64,000 nucleotides of DNA from Bubalus kerabau (GCF_029407905.1 NC_073630.1:49811001-49875000), one strand, 5' to 3'; shown: positions 21,105-33,130, numbered from the stretch's first letter. Program-made: numbers and translations. The notes: generated by a model not told the origin, from the letters alone.

Positions 21105-21660
21105 TGGGTTTCATATGAGCTACACATTAAGGGACAACCATGTGATGGGCTCCATGAAAGGCTGAGGACACAGAGATGAATAAGACATTCTCTGACACTG
21201 AGGAGGTTACAGGCAAGTAAACAGATAGCAACATGCATCCCACTTTATCAAGGATTATAATAAGGCTATGAATAGATGTATGAATGCTTAGAGAATTAAA
21301 TTACCAAGTTTGCCTAGGACTCGGGGAAATCTTCACAAAGGAGGCTATGTCTGAGAGTGACCTGGAAATATAAGTAGCAGGAGCTTTCCAGGTTATGAAG
21401 GAGAGGAAAGGCATTCCAGAAAGAGAAGGAACAGAGACAGAAAGTCCTAAGATGGCAAGACAGGGAGAAAAGAAAGAAGATTCAGGGAGACTAGAGCGAG
21501 GGCATGAGAGGGGCCAGAGCTGGAGGATGGTAAAGGACCTTGAACCAGGTGGTAAAGGACCTTATGGTCCCAGCTTTGCTCCTAGGGAGCAAAGCCAGCA
21601 GAAAAGTAAAAAGATATAAGCAGGATTTTTTCTTAGAAATCTAGCAAGAGGGGCATCAGA
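21105..21660 (-). mobile_element. Possible L2-like relic
   Basis: 'gaaaggctgaggacacagag', 'aggaaaggcattccagaa' and 'gccagagctggaggatgg' resemble inverted L2. Contains a local duplication of 'ggtaaaggacctt' (21529 and 21551). The purine-rich composition makes the call uncertain. Confidence 0.4.
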
Positions 21661-21734
21661 GGACAGACTGGGCAGGAGAAACCCAGAGCAGGGAAACTCT
21701 CTTTAAACCCCCTTGTTAGCCCAGGACTCAGGGG

Positions 21735-21935
21735 CGATTGCCCCAGTTGAAATCCATGCTGTACCACTTAACTAGGTCTCTGACCTTTGGGCAGGTACTT
21801 GATTTCTCTGTGCTCTAGTTTCCTAAATGGGAATAATATTACCCATCTCACAGAGTTGTCATAAGAATTTAATGAGTTGAGAAGAATCTCTGCCATTCTT
21901 AATACATGTCAATGATTAATACTACTTGTGTTAAT
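21735..21935 (+). mobile_element. MIR SINE
   Basis: 'tgtaccacttaactaggtct', 'ctgtgctctagtttccta' and 'gttgtcataagaatttaatg' in sense MIR order. Confidence 0.8.
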
Positions 21936-22069
21936 ATTGGTTCATTATCTTGACTTGCTCTCCATCATTTTCCAACTCAGAAAGTATGTCTTGGGCACCC
22001 ATTACCACCATCCTGTCCCTTTTACCCTCAAACTTTCCTCAACAGCAGTGAGGACAGAACATTCTTTCT

Positions 22070-22256
22070 ATTTTTAAAATATTTATTTATTTATTTAGCT
22101 GCCCTGGGTCCTGGTTGCCACGTGTGTATCTTTAGATGAGGTACGCAAGCTCTTATTTGCAGCATGTGGTATCTAGTTCCCCAAACAGGAATTAAAACCT
22201 GGCCGCCTGCCTTGGGAGGGTAGAGTCCTAGCCACTGGACCACCAGGGAAGTCCCA
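22070..22256 (-). mobile_element. CHR-2 type SINE
   Basis: 'atatttatttatttattta' tail, 'agttccccaaacaggaatt', head 'actggaccaccagggaagtc'. The interior is diverged. Confidence 0.88.
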
Positions 22257-22264
22257 GAGGATAG

Positions 22265-22370
22265 AAAATTCTTGATGACAGAAGCCAAGTGACATATACT
22301 TCTCTTGAAACACAGTGCTAGCATGTAGCAGTTGCTTAATACATGCTTGCTAAATTTATGTCAAGCAGGG
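22265..22370 (+). mobile_element. L2 or MIR 3' end fragment
   Basis: 'acagtgctagcatgtagcag' followed by 'ttgcttaatacatgcttg' is the 3' end pattern. Confidence 0.4.
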
Positions 22371-22829
22371 CAGTCCAATTTTGCAGAGGCTGGCCAGAAG
22401 GGCCGGAGTTAGAAATCTGGCTACATCTCCAATGGAACTCCAACTGTCAAAGGAGTTCCTGTCCCATCTCATTTACCTCTGCTAACCCAGCCCCGAAGAC
22501 AGCCCTAGAAACTACAGCCAGGAAAGAGTCCAATAAAGCAAGAAGTAAAAAAAAAAACTAAACAAACAGGCACAGAGAGTTAAGTCTAAACAACTAATGA
22601 CAATGGAGGAATGAGGCTTCAGATATGAAGAAATGAGATGCCTGATATAAGAGGTATAATATTAAAAAAATTTAATACCTAGCTGGAACCAATTTCAACA
22701 AAACCTGGGTTGGAAGTAGCTGATATAAAGGAAAACAGAAGTGTGACTTTGCACTGCTTTGTGGTAGGAAAGCGGGATAGATACTGATTATTTTGGCAGA
22801 AAAATATCGGTTTACATGTTTGCCAAAAA
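22371..22829. other. No recognised feature
   Basis: Unique sequence with short A-runs at about 22549 and 22664. Confidence 0.4.
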
Positions 22830-23400
22830 AAATTAAAGGCAATGAAAAGACATGGAGAAACTTAATTGCATATGGGTAAGTGAAAGAGGCCAGTCTGAAA
22901 AAGCTATAAACTGCCTGATTCCTGTTACACGGCACAGGAAAGCCGAAACTACAATGACAGTAGAAGATCAGTGTTTGCCAGGGACGTGGAGGGGTGCACA
23001 GGGGACTTGTATGAAACTCTTGCCTGGAGAATCCCAGGGACGGTGGAGCCTGATGGGCTGCCGTCTATGGGGTCTCACAGAGTCAGACATGACTGAAGCG
23101 ACTTAGCAGCAGCATTCTGTATGAGACTGCCATGGGGGGTGCATGTCATTATACCTCTGTCAAAACCTATAGAATACACAGCAGTAAGAGGGAAGCCAAA
23201 TGCAAACTATGGACTTTAGCTAATAATAATGTATCGATGTAGGTTTATCAACTATAACAAACGTACAACACTAATGCAAAATGTTAATAACAGAAGGAAT
23301 TGGGGATTGGGGAGAAGATATATGGGGACTCCGTAGTTTCTGATCAACTTTTCTGTAAACCTAAAACAGCTGTAAAAAATAAGCCTATTCATTTTTTTTT
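22830..23400 (+). mobile_element. Ancient L1 3' end, split by Bov-A2
   Basis: 'aatgaaaagacatggagaaa', 'gtgtttgccagggac', 'gtcattatacctctgtcaaa', 'caaactatggactttagct' and 'tatcaactataacaaacg' are L1M 3' end hallmarks. Ends in A/T-rich sequence near 23400. Confidence 0.85.
23019..23117 (+). mobile_element. Bov-A2 SINE, 5'-truncated, with TSD
   Basis: Only the 3' monomer ('gcctggagaatcccaggg' to 'gcgacttagcagcagc'). Flanks 'tgtatgaaact' (23008-23018) and 'tgtatgagact' (23118-23128) show a bona fide truncated insertion into L1. Confidence 0.9.
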
Positions 23401-24289
23401 TTTTATTAAGGAGAAACAGTAGTGAAATAGAAGTAGGATATATTCAACTGCCACGCCACTAATGGAGGGGGAAAAATTAAAAATTTGAATCAATCCAATG
23501 AAAATAGGGGTTGGGGGAATAATTAAAGGAGCTAAACACCCAAATGCTAGAATTCTGAAATGGGGAAACTGAGGCTCTGATTGGCTCTGTCTACAGAACC
23601 CAATCTGACCCTTCTAGGACCCTATGGGCAGAGAATTCCTGAAATTGTCTTGACAAGACAGCCAACATGCTTCTGTCTGCGGTTAATTCCATTTATCTGG
23701 AATGTCAGAGGAACAGAGTGGCCTGGTTAATTTCATATTCTGTTTAAGTGAAGGTTGCCATGGATACCATACATGGCCATCCAATTTTCTTGGAATTAGA
23801 ATTCGAGCAGTAAAACTGGTTTAAGGCGAAAACTAGGCCAAAGAGAATTTAAATTTATTCAATGATGAGTCCTTATCAATGAGGAAGGCAGGCCAGAATC
23901 CAGCAGGGCTTCAATGCATCATTCCAAATGTAACTTCTTTTTTCAGAACTGCAGAAACACAGCAGCTGGGAGAAAATGGAGGAACCCTCACTGGCAATAA
24001 GGAAGGGACCTGGAAGTGGTTCTTTTGCATAGCTCCATGTCTCTGTCTCAGAAAAAGCAGAGTAAAGAATGTTTATGTTAGCAATGTTAGAAGAATAAAA
24101 AAAAATCTGTGCCATCTGAGGGTTGGATGGTGCATGACTGGCAGCCATGTAATTTAAATTTGAATCCTTCCTGTAACCTTTACCATTGTAAAGACCTGGG
24201 TAATTTCTTAAATGAGTTCAGGACCTCAGTCCTTCAGGCAGGGCCTTTAGCTGCCTCTGAGTGAGCAGGACCTGCTGTTTAAACCTCAG
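23401..24289. other. No recognised feature
   Basis: Unique sequence. Opposing 90-codon frames at 23876-24157 have no recognisable motifs. Confidence 0.4.
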
Positions 24290-24450
24290 CTCTTCCTCGT
24301 CCTGGCAACAGTGACTTGCCTAGTTACCCAACAACTATGTAAAATGGAGATGGATGTTAATGGCTACCTCTCTGGGTAGCTGCAAAAAGTTAATAAGAAA
24401 ATCCAAATAATGAGCGTGGCACAGTAAGCAATATTAAATAATTACAATGT
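24290..24450 (+). mobile_element. MIR SINE, diverged
   Basis: 'ctatgtaaaatggagatgga', 'gggtagctgcaaaaagttaa' and 'aatgagcgtggcacagtaag' fit the sense MIR 3' half. Confidence 0.5.
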
Positions 24451-26148
24451 TCGTTATTAATATTCATCTAGTTCATGGAAAGAGCCCAAGATGAGACTCT
24501 ATATTGGGATCTAAGTGAATGAATACCGTCCCTCCCACCAGCCAAGTGGAGTGGAGTTTTGCACCGGCTTGGATTCATTTATTCTTTTTCACTCGGAGTT
24601 GCTGCCGTTTCAGAACATCTGAGGCAGCAGGCCCAGGGTGCGCAACCATATGTCCACCTCATTCCAAGAACACTCTCCCAGAATCTGCCGCTTGTGATGT
24701 GGAAATCCAGAAATACACAGCAGCCTTCACTTTAGTCACGGAGCGTCTGGGTGCTGCTGAGAGACGTCAGATGTCAGCACATGTGCTCCGCGTATCCAGG
24801 CCAGCCTACCCCTTCTCCAGCTGCTTTTACGTTCTCATTCCCAGTGCTCCTCAGCGTCTCTGCTGTCTGCATTTCCTGAACAGCTACTTGTCTCCAGGCC
24901 TTCTGGGCAGGTCTCACCCTGTGTCTGTCCCACAGAGCCGAGCAGCCCACTGGGACCCCTCAGGGCTTTTCCGATCCTGCAGCCAACATCACCCCTCCTT
25001 CCTGCTCTGACCACAGGCCTCTCGTCTGGAAGGAGGGATCTGGACAGTGTCTCGCAGGTACCCTTGTGAAAGTGAATCTGCCACAAGGGTTTAGCCACAG
25101 GGGTTTATTTGTTTGAGCTTATTTGTTTTTTTGCTTTTCAGAGGCAATCTGGTTGTAATTTCAGCAGCAGGCTCTCAGTTTGGCTACTTTATCCATCCCT
25201 CCTCATTTTGCCATTTTCCCAGTTGCTGCTTCGCAGGCTGTCTCTGTTTGGGTTATTCCTTCTAAAACATACACCCAAACACACATATGCACACTTGAGC
25301 TCACGCCCACACATAAGCATACTGACCAGGGGAAGAATTCCAGTGAGGTGCCTATCTAGATTTCATGGCCGCAAGATTTGTCATTAATAGTGATGCTTTG
25401 TTCTGACAGCCATGATTTATATTGCTTTCAGTTTTCTTTCCAACTCCTCTTTTGTTCCACATTTCGCGTTTCGCAAGGTTCTTTCATTCAAGTCCATGTT
25501 TTCTGATTTGTATCTGCAAGTCTCTGCAATCCCCCTCTTTTGAAAAGCCAGGGGAAGAAAAACAATACCCAAGAACAGAACATGTGATTAATCAACCAGA
25601 TTCTAGGTAAAACTCACATTTTTCAGTGAAATCGGACAAAATGCAAGGACCTCTCCCCTTGGGAAGAATCTCAAGCTGCCCAGGGGTGGAGGCTGTGAGT
25701 AATAGGTCTTTTCCCTCTCGCTGGGTCTCTGTGAATAGTTTAACTGGGTGGATGTGGAACAGCCTCTCCCCTTCATTCATATAGAACTTGGCCCTGTGGG
25801 GTTGGGGACAGAAACTCTCTGTTACCTTGATATTTTCAATCCTGCATGTGAATGGTGCCTTGTTTTGGCTGTGACTTTTTTCCCCCACCTCCATTAACTC
25901 AGCTCCACAGGCGGAATCAGCACTTAATAAAACAACTATTGGCTGATGGTGCGAGTCATGGGAGGCTTTAGAGCTCTTCTTGGCTTTGTTTTTCTAAAAA
26001 GTACCCATGACTGTAGCCAAGCAAATCAGCACATACTCATGGGCTTCCTTGGGAGAAATTGAAACAAGTTAGGCAGCGGGGTGGAGAATCAGGCAGGGGG
26101 CCTAAAAGAAATTTAATAAATTCCGTGCTTTTCTTCTTTCTCTCTGGT
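24451..26148. other. Repeat-free stretch with a 163-codon open frame
   Basis: No interspersed repeat is recognised for 1.7 kb. A plus-strand frame at 24519-25010 is the longest here outside repeats, but it begins at GTG, is Ser/Pro/Cys-rich and shows no domain. GC is raised over 24540-25060. CA-rich sequence lies at 25265-25315. It could be a conserved non-coding segment or an exon of an unknown transcript; I cannot support a CDS. Confidence 0.4.
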
Positions 26149-26169
26149 TTTTTTTTTTTTTTTTTTTTG
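26149..26169. repeat. T-run
   Basis: About 20 T followed by 'ggtgggggtatg'; simple homopolymer, possibly the tail of a lost inverted retro-insertion. Confidence 0.8.
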
Positions 26170-26275
26170 GTGGGGGTATGTTTTCTTGAATAGAGCAGGA
26201 AGTTCTATGGGTATTTGTGGTAGACCAAACCTCTCTTCAGTTGAGTTGGGATGTAGTTAAAAAAAAACAAAGGTT

Positions 26276-26400
26276 GGGACTTCCATGGCGATCCAGCGGT
26301 TAAGACTGCGCTTCCAATGCAGGGGGTTCAGGTTCAATTCCTGGTCAAGGAACTAAGACCCTGCATGCTCTGTGGTGTGGTCAACACATTTTTTTTTTAA
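26276..26400 (+). mobile_element. CHR-2 type SINE
   Basis: Head 'gggacttccatggcgatcca', B-box region 'caggttcaattcctggtcaa', 'ggaactaagaccctgcatgc', tail near a T-run. Preceded by an A-run. Confidence 0.9.
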
Positions 26401-26519
26401 AAAGGTAGCTGAAGGAAATGTGAGGAACCCCTCTAAGAGTGGGTCACCTGTGCTTGCACCTCTAGGGCTGGCACAATTAAGAAATGGGTGATCCAGAGCT
26501 GGCCTCCATTTCTCTGTCT

Positions 26520-26690
26520 TCTTCCTTCTAGATTCAAATCCTACCTCTGCCACTTACTAGCTGTGTGTCTTGTTCAGAGGGACCTTACCCCTCTCATCCA
26601 CTCCTCTAAAATGTGGATTAATAATACTGCCAATACTATATAGTCATTGTTATAAAATAATAAGAGTAGGATAAGAACAACAGGATAACA
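26520..26690 (+). mobile_element. MIR SINE
   Basis: Well-preserved core 'ctctgccacttactagctgt', then 'aaaatgtggattaataatac'. Confidence 0.82.
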
Positions 26691-26989
26691 TGAGATAACA
26701 AATGTAAACGACTGAGCCAGGATTAGAACTAGGGTAGTATGGGCGAAGAGACAATGTGCCTGATGACTGGGCTATACCACTGCCTGTAAAACGGGTTTTA
26801 AAAAGCCAGTGTGGTGCATGTTCCTTGCAGCACTGTTCATAGTGGCCAAAAAGTGGAATTAAAGCCAGGTTGACTGGCTTTTTTGCCTCATTCTTACATT
26901 ACTAGGTACCATAATTTAGGCAAACTTAGGTTTTTATTGTAACTCATACAAACGTACCAATAATAAAAAAAACAATAACAACATTTAAC
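26690..26989. other. Mostly unique; short L1-like match
   Basis: At about 26813-26865, 'gcagcactgttcatagtggc' resembles an L1 3' end segment; too short to be sure. Confidence 0.35.
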
Positions 26990-27085
26990 ACGTATGTGGT
27001 ATACAGCAAGTAAGTGGCAGTCAGTGTTTAAATCTGAAAGATTCACTCAGATAAATTCTTCTAACCACTAGACCTACTGCTCACA
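26990..27085 (-). mobile_element. MIR fragment
   Basis: 'agcaagtaagtggcagtcag' and 'ttctaaccactagacctact' are inverted MIR core and head. Confidence 0.6.
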
Positions 27086-27812
27086 CATAATTGGTCTCTT
27101 GTAAAGGTTCTTTTGTTTCTCTTGATGATTTTTATTTCTGATACAACCAATGTTTTATTTTTACCTCCTTGCAAATAAGTTCATTACTACTCTATTGTTT
27201 TCTTCAAATAGTCATTAGCTTCCCACTTGTGTCTTAATATCAAAATGGGCCACAAAATACATTCATAATAAAATAAAAATGACAAGCATAGCTTTTGCAT
27301 TCTGCCACCTTGTAAGGAAGTCTGATCAAGTATCTTCACTGATATATTTTGACACCTTGAGGAAAGCGCTCCACTTGATTGTTATTTTTATCACCTCACC
27401 CCTGAGATCATGGCAAGAATATATTCCTCCCCTGGGCTTGCTGACAATGTCCACAAGGAAATGTGTAAGTGGACTTTATAAACATCAGCACAAGCGATAG
27501 ATTCTGAACATAAAAATGGTGGCAGAATTTGTTGTTTCAGTGATGTGATCTGTTTACAAATTTATTGACTGAGGGAACAAGATCAATATTTAACTCCATT
27601 TCACAGCTCCAAAGAATCACAAAACCCTAGGAATAAAGCTGGAGCCTTGCTGAACTGACAGATTGATGATTTTAAAATAAAACAATTGATTTAGTCAAGC
27701 AATTTAGTCAATGCTATTTTCATTTAAGGGAGCCCCTTTTTTGACTGAGATCACCAGTCAGTTCAGCCCACTTATCAATCTAAAACATGTGGTCCAAAAG
27801 GAAATGTATCTG
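27086..27812. other. No recognised feature
   Basis: AT-rich unique sequence. Confidence 0.4.
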
Positions 27813-27821
27813 AATCCCATT

Positions 27822-28171
27822 TTGTAAAAATAATTTTATTTATTTATTCTGGCTGTGCTGGGTCTTCATTGCTGTGTGGACTTTTCTCTAGTTGCCGTGA
27901 GCGGGGACTCCTCTCTAGTGGCAGTGCACGGGCTTCTCATTGTGGTGGCTTCTCTTGTTGCGGAGCATGGGCTCTTGGGTATGTGGACTTCAGTAGTTGT
28001 GGCACATGGGTTCAGTAGCTGCAGCTCCCAGGCTCTAGAGCACAGGCTCAGTAGTTACGGCGCATGGGCTTAGCTGCTGCACAGCGTGTGGAATCTTCTA
28101 CACCAAGGACTGAACCTGTGTCCCCTGCATTGGCAGGCAAATTCTTTACCACTGAGCCACCATGGAAGCCT
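27822..28171 (-). mobile_element. CHR-1 type (CHRS-like) SINE, near full length, with TSD
   Basis: Inverted element of about 350 bp: A/T tail 'attttatttatttattctgg', repeated body motifs ('cttcagtagttgtggcaca', 'ggctctagagcacaggctc'), B-box region 'ggactgaacctgtgtcccc', head 'tgagccaccatggaagcc'. 'aatcccatt' at 27813-27821 and 28172-28180 is a perfect TSD. It is the longest tRNA-derived SINE in the window. Confidence 0.9.
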
Positions 28172-28344
28172 AATCCCATTATTTTTAAAGTGTCTGTTTT
28201 TATCCGTTCTGATTTTCTTCTCACCTGAATATGTTTGGGAGTCTCAGGGAAGCAATCACTTTGTAACTGAATCTGCTTAAGTGAGAAATATTGTATCTTC
28301 TCCCTATAACAAAAATAATATTTTGTTTGTGTGTTTTACATCCA

Positions 28345-28545
28345 TCATTAGAGAAATATTTCAGAGTGGCAGCTGAGTACATGGTTGAATCTGAAATGGC
28401 CTGGATCTCTCTGGGCTTGGTTCCCCCATCTGTAAATCATGATACTTATGTCATAGATTGTTACTAGGATTAAATACATTCATACACATAAAGGGTTTAA
28501 AGATGTGCTGGAACTTGGTATAAGGTGGCTATTGTTTTCATGTTC
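28345..28545 (+). mobile_element. MIR SINE
   Basis: 'cccccatctgtaaatcatga', 'gattgttactaggattaaat' and 'acataaagggtttaaag'. Confidence 0.7.
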
Positions 28546-28574
28546 CTAAGCACCATCCATCTAAGTTTTGTATT

Positions 28575-28680
28575 CTTATCCCTGTATTATAGTTAAAGGA
28601 AGTGAAGTTCAGGATGGTAAGTAATTTGCCCAAGGTTTCACATACAGAGTGAGCAGCTGTCTTTCCCTCTCCAGATGTGC
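28575..28680 (-). mobile_element. MIR fragment
   Basis: 'gttaaaggaagtgaagttca', 'gtaagtaatttgcccaaggt' and 'cacatacagagtgagcagc' are inverted MIR, opposite in orientation to the MIR just upstream. Confidence 0.65.
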
Positions 28681-29898
28681 AAGTAGTATTGCATGCACTG
28701 TAGAAAGAATTAAGACCAGTCCTTTTTTTCTATATCTAACATCCTGAAATGATTAAGATTCCGGATAGTTGTGCTTGATTGGATGTTTATTTCCCCAGAT
28801 GGTGAGTTAAGCATTACTGAATACATTTGAGGGCTTACTGGGAGAGAATATGTGGTGCTAGAAATTTATATTCTTGGAAAAAACCCTGAGTGATTACATC
28901 CCTGTTATCCTAATAGTCTTCCTTAGAGGCGTGTACATGACCACAGGTGTCAAAGCAGCAAGCTCTTCTTGACACATTTGACTTTCTTATTACCTACCAT
29001 TTGATCTGTCTCTTATAATGAGTTTGTCTTCTGGGTTTTTATCAGTTATACTTTAGAGAATGATCTCCCTTGACTCCCCAACCCCTTCACCTTCATTAAG
29101 ACATCACCTTGTCTCCATCTCTTATGTGTAATGTTAGCTCATTCCTCAGCCGCTGACTCTGTCTTCTGACTTTGATCTGTTAAATTTTCCCCAACACTAT
29201 TATTGTTGGCGTCATTAGGATCTTCAACATTGTTATAATTCCTTTGCATTTTCAATTTGTCTTTTCAAAACAAAATCAAGCACGGGTTATGTACTTCTGT
29301 GGAAAGCACTGAATCAAACAAGGTCAGTGTCTCACCGGCATGAAAACTGAGAATCTTGTTCAAAAAAGAAATTGGAAAGTGTTTCCATGAAGTGTCTCTT
29401 TTTGCAAAAATCAAAGAGAAACACATGAGTTCCCAGCCATGTATGGTTCTGTCCTTATGAATTCAAGGTACGTTAATATTTAGGTGGCATAGAATATTAT
29501 TAAGAATAACAGGATGTCTCTAGCTTAAGCAGGAAATCATTTTTTTTTAATGTCAGAGCTCATTTTACAAAGAGATTGTAATTACAAAATAGTAATGGTT
29601 GATTCCAGCTTGGGGTTTGGAGGTGAATAAAGACAGCTTAGAGATTATAGGGGCTTCCTGTTTTGAATTTAGAAGAAGCCAAGACTTTTGCAAATCTTTT
29701 TACATGTAATGTTTATGGAAGGCAAAGGATACCAACCCAGAATGTTGGATAGCGCAGTTAAATGTTGGTTTGGACATTCTAAGTAATTTAGACTATTGGA
29801 CAGAGTACTGAACTACTGTAGTTTTCCCTTCATTTCTTGCCTAAAAAGGGCAATAGTGAGAAAATGACTTTAAACAAAATATTCAACAAGCATTTATT
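28681..29898. other. No recognised feature
   Basis: 1.2 kb of AT-rich unique sequence without SINE insertions; no coding signal. Confidence 0.4.
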
Positions 29899-29937
29899 AA
29901 AAGCCTGTGGTATAAAAAAAAAAAAGCCTGCGGTACA
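29899..29937. repeat. Direct repeat around A-run
   Basis: 'aaaagcctgtggtata' (29899-29914) and 'aaaagcctgcggtaca' (29922-29937) flank extra A residues, like a poly(A)-only insertion with a slightly diverged TSD. Confidence 0.75.
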
Positions 29938-30094
29938 AATAACATTCTGTAGAAGGCACTTATATCAGACCCAAGGAAGCAGAAGATGAAATACATGCTC
30001 CTGAGAATTTACTAGGGGACAGAAGAAAAAATAAAATTACCAACATGAAGGAACCCAAGAGCAAGTCCCAAGTAGTAGATAAATTAATGGCATG

Positions 30095-30425
30095 CTCTTC
30101 CCTGATAGACACATGGCTCACCGCCTCACCTCCTTCAAGTCTTACCCAAATGTCACCTTTTCAGTAAGAACTTCCTTAACCAATCTCTATATAAATTGTA
30201 CTGTCCACTCCACAAACCCTGTTTTTGTTTCTTTCCCTTGTTTTACTTGTCTCTATCACCTTTCAGCTGATTACATAATTTATCATCTACTCTACCATGG
30301 TGCCCACCTCTAAGTGTAACCTTCATGAAAGCATGAGGGGCTACATTTTGTTCATTGCCAAATCCCTAGCAGGCAATAGAGTACCTGGTAAAAATAGGTG
30401 TTTAAAAGACTTGCCTAAACAAGAG
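30095..30425 (+). mobile_element. L2 LINE 3' portion
   Basis: 'ggctcaccgcctcacctcct', 'tcaagtcttacccaaatgtc' and 'cagtaagaacttccttaacc', then the 3' UTR with 'gaaagcatgaggggct'. Confidence 0.8.
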
Positions 30426-31399
30426 TTTATTGACAGAGTATGCCAGACTACATATTACCGCTAAAATTTCTCAAAATAAGTAAACTTTCGCAGCATTATG
30501 GGGAGAGGCTTCTTGGAAGAAGCAATGTGTACCTTTCAACCCAAAGCGAATTGATTAAACATAGTGATTACAACACGGGTTTTTTGGGGGGTTCTAGACC
30601 AAACTCTGTGACCTAAGCCAAGGTACTTAATTTTGGTTTTTGTGCATCTCTGAAGATGTTTATACCTGGGGCCAAGGACTTTAAAAAAAACCCAAAGAAC
30701 ACAAAACAAAGACTAACTTTGAAGACTGAATCACTATGTTATTTTCCTAGTGTCTCCTGGCTGAAACTGAAGCAGCAGATATTCCAGGTAACACTTGCAC
30801 AACAACCGTCTTTGTTAACATGACTTACGTAGGGCAGGCCTTAAGTCAGTTTGTGATAAAAAGCTCCCGCCTACTTACAGTGGCTTCTCTGGGTTCTTCT
30901 GATGCCCTCTAGCTATTCCAAAAGCCTCCTGGGGCACCCATCCAAACCTGCCTGCTCCCAAAGTAAACCATACTCAAAAATTATGTCTTCCTGTCCTTTG
31001 CTCTCCAAGCAAAAAGGCTGCCTCCTCAGTCTCCTGCCAGTTAGGGCTGCATCTGGATGAGCTAATTCCCTCTAGGGTGGGAATGACAGATTGTTGGCTG
31101 GGCTAACCTTCTTTTTTTCCTCACCACCGAAGTAAGGCCTGATGCTAAAGGAGGAATTGGAAGGGAAGGAAACTCAAAATATCCAGTGCCTAGACTCTGC
31201 CTGAACGTTTAATATATTAAATTATTTCATCCACAACCTGGTAAATAATATTACTCTCTAAGGACCTAAAGTTCATGAGAGGTATAAATGGACTGAGTCC
31301 AAAATATTCTGTGTTATCACATCACCGCACTGAATAAATGAGCCTAGAACTAGAAATCGGGATTCTATAGCAGACTTCCAGGGCAGTATTTTGTATTCT
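30426..31399. other. Mostly unique; weak MIR at 30545-30665
   Basis: 'ctctgtgacctaagccaagg' with 'tacttaattttggttttt' is a possible sense MIR. The remainder is unrecognised. Confidence 0.4.
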
Positions 31400-31530
31400 G
31401 GGGTGTGAGGGAAAGAGTCCTTTGCTGCATCCCGCACAGCTACCTTAACTCTGGCTGTGACCTTGAACAAGTCCTGTGAGTAAGTTACTTAAGTAAATCC
31501 CTTCAGCAAATTACTTAATCTCTCATACTT
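31400..31530 (+). mobile_element. MIR fragment
   Basis: 'ctggctgtgaccttgaacaa' and 'caaattacttaatctctcat'; possibly a duplicated core. Confidence 0.5.
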
Positions 31531-31569
31531 TCCATTCCCACATTTTTTCTATTGTGGGATAGTACTAGT

Positions 31570-31985
31570 ACCTGTTATTAGTTATTTCTTGCTTATGGAA
31601 AATCACCCTGAAACTTAGTTGCCTCAAACAACAATAGTCTTCCCTATGGGTCAGAAATTTGGGAGTAGCTCTGGGGTCTCTCATGAGGTTACAGTCAGAT
31701 GTCAACTGGGTTCTGAAGTCATCTAAAAGTCTGACTGGGGATGGAGAAAACATTTCCAAAAAGGCTCACTCATGCGGCTGGCAAGTTGGTTCCTTTCCAT
31801 AGGGGCCTCTCCATAATGTTGCTTGAATGTCCTCACAAAATGGCAGCTGGCTTCACCCACAGTAAGCAATCCAAGAGACTGAGATGGAAGTTGCAGTGAT
31901 ATTATGCCTTGAAGACTTAGAGGTCACATCCCACCACCTCTGACATATTCTATTGGTCATTCAGGGCATCTCTAATTCAGTGTGG
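31570..31985. mobile_element. Ancient interspersed repeat, family uncertain
   Basis: 'tgcctcaaacaacaatagtc', 'ctatgggtcagaaatttggg', 'aatggcagctggcttcaccc', 'atcccaccacctctgaca' and 'tattctattggtcattcagg' are recognisable as a mammal-wide repeat (LTR-like), but I cannot name it confidently. Confidence 0.5.
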
Positions 31986-32019
31986 GAGAGGACCATGGAG
32001 GGCCATCTTGGAGGCTTCT

Positions 32020-32125
32020 ACAATAGTAACTACTCCACAGGATATGAGGAAGATTAAATGAAACAACCCATGTAAAACCTGGCACATAATAAACACTGGA
32101 TAAATGGTAGGCATTATTATAAAAT
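32020..32125 (+). mobile_element. MIR 3' half
   Basis: 'aagattaaatgaaacaaccc', 'aacctggcacataataaaca' and 'ctggataaatggtaggcat' are clear sense MIR. Confidence 0.78.
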
Positions 32126-32711
32126 GTCTTAAGTGCTAAATGCCAACTCACATTAAGACTGGTGCTGACTCTAAACTCTGCCCTAGGTTTAATTTTATTG
32201 GATTTTAACAAGAGGTTACCTTGTGAAATGCTTTATCCCACATTAGAACCCACTGGGAAGAATCCAATGGGAAAAACCCAGAAAGCCACACAGCTCAGGT
32301 GAAACAGCAGCGACAACAAACAACAGGTCAACAAAATATTACAAACAAAACAAAACCAAAAAACAAATACCAGTTCAATGAATGAATAAAGCAAACGACA
32401 TCTGGGGCTCAGGCTCCTGAGACCCAAGGGCAGCTGGTCCTCCCTGGCAGGCTCAATAGCTCACCCAGGTTGGAAGCATCTGGAGTGGTTTGTTACTACC
32501 TTCTGAACAGCAACAACCAATGTATCTCTAGTGACTTCCTTATCTTGCAGGTGTTATCACTTAAATAGTGTAGTGTCTTCCTAACTTGTATTCAGGGAAG
32601 CGTTACTACAGGAAAAAAAAAAAAGAAAACTTTAATAGGTGGATCTCAAAAAAAGCTTCATGGTTCAATACATTTGAAAAGGCTGCCTATGAAATCCTAT
32701 TTTGGAGACTT
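32126..32711. other. No recognised feature
   Basis: Unique; A-rich 'aacaaaacaaaaccaaaaaa' near 32346 and an A-run at about 32613-32624. Confidence 0.4.
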
Positions 32712-32723
32712 ATGGTGCACATT

Positions 32724-32987
32724 CGGAGAAGGCAATGGCACCCCACTCCAGTACTCTTGCCTGGAAAATCCCATGGATGGAGGAGCCTGGAAGGCTGCAG
32801 TCCATGGGGTCGCTGAGGGTCAGATATGACTGAGCGACTTCACTTTCACTTTTCACTTTCATGCATTGGAGAAGGAAATGGCAACCCACTCCAGTGTTCT
32901 TGCCTGGAGAATCCCAGGGACAGGGCATCTTGGTGGGCTGCTGTCTATGGGGTCACAGAGAGTCAGACACGACTGAAGTGACTCAGC
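32724..32987 (+). mobile_element. Bov-A2 SINE with TSD
   Basis: Complete two-unit element with spacer 'cactttcacttttcactttc'. Perfect 12-nt TSD 'atggtgcacatt' at 32712-32723 and 32988-32999. The tail lacks the usual (AGC)n expansion. Confidence 0.96.
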
Positions 32988-33130
32988 ATGGTGCACATTT
33001 TGTGTACTGTTCAAGACTCTAGGAAGCCCCATGGTTAAACAATTTAAAACTTGGAAGAAAAAAAAAAAAACACCTGTTTAGTTAGACTTGACCCAGCATT
33101 TTGCAAATTCACTAGTGCACAACACACACT

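Noticed and set aside
24519..25010. Protein-coding gene at the 163-codon frame
   Set aside because: Non-ATG start, no domain and no splice context; kept only as a finding for conservation testing.
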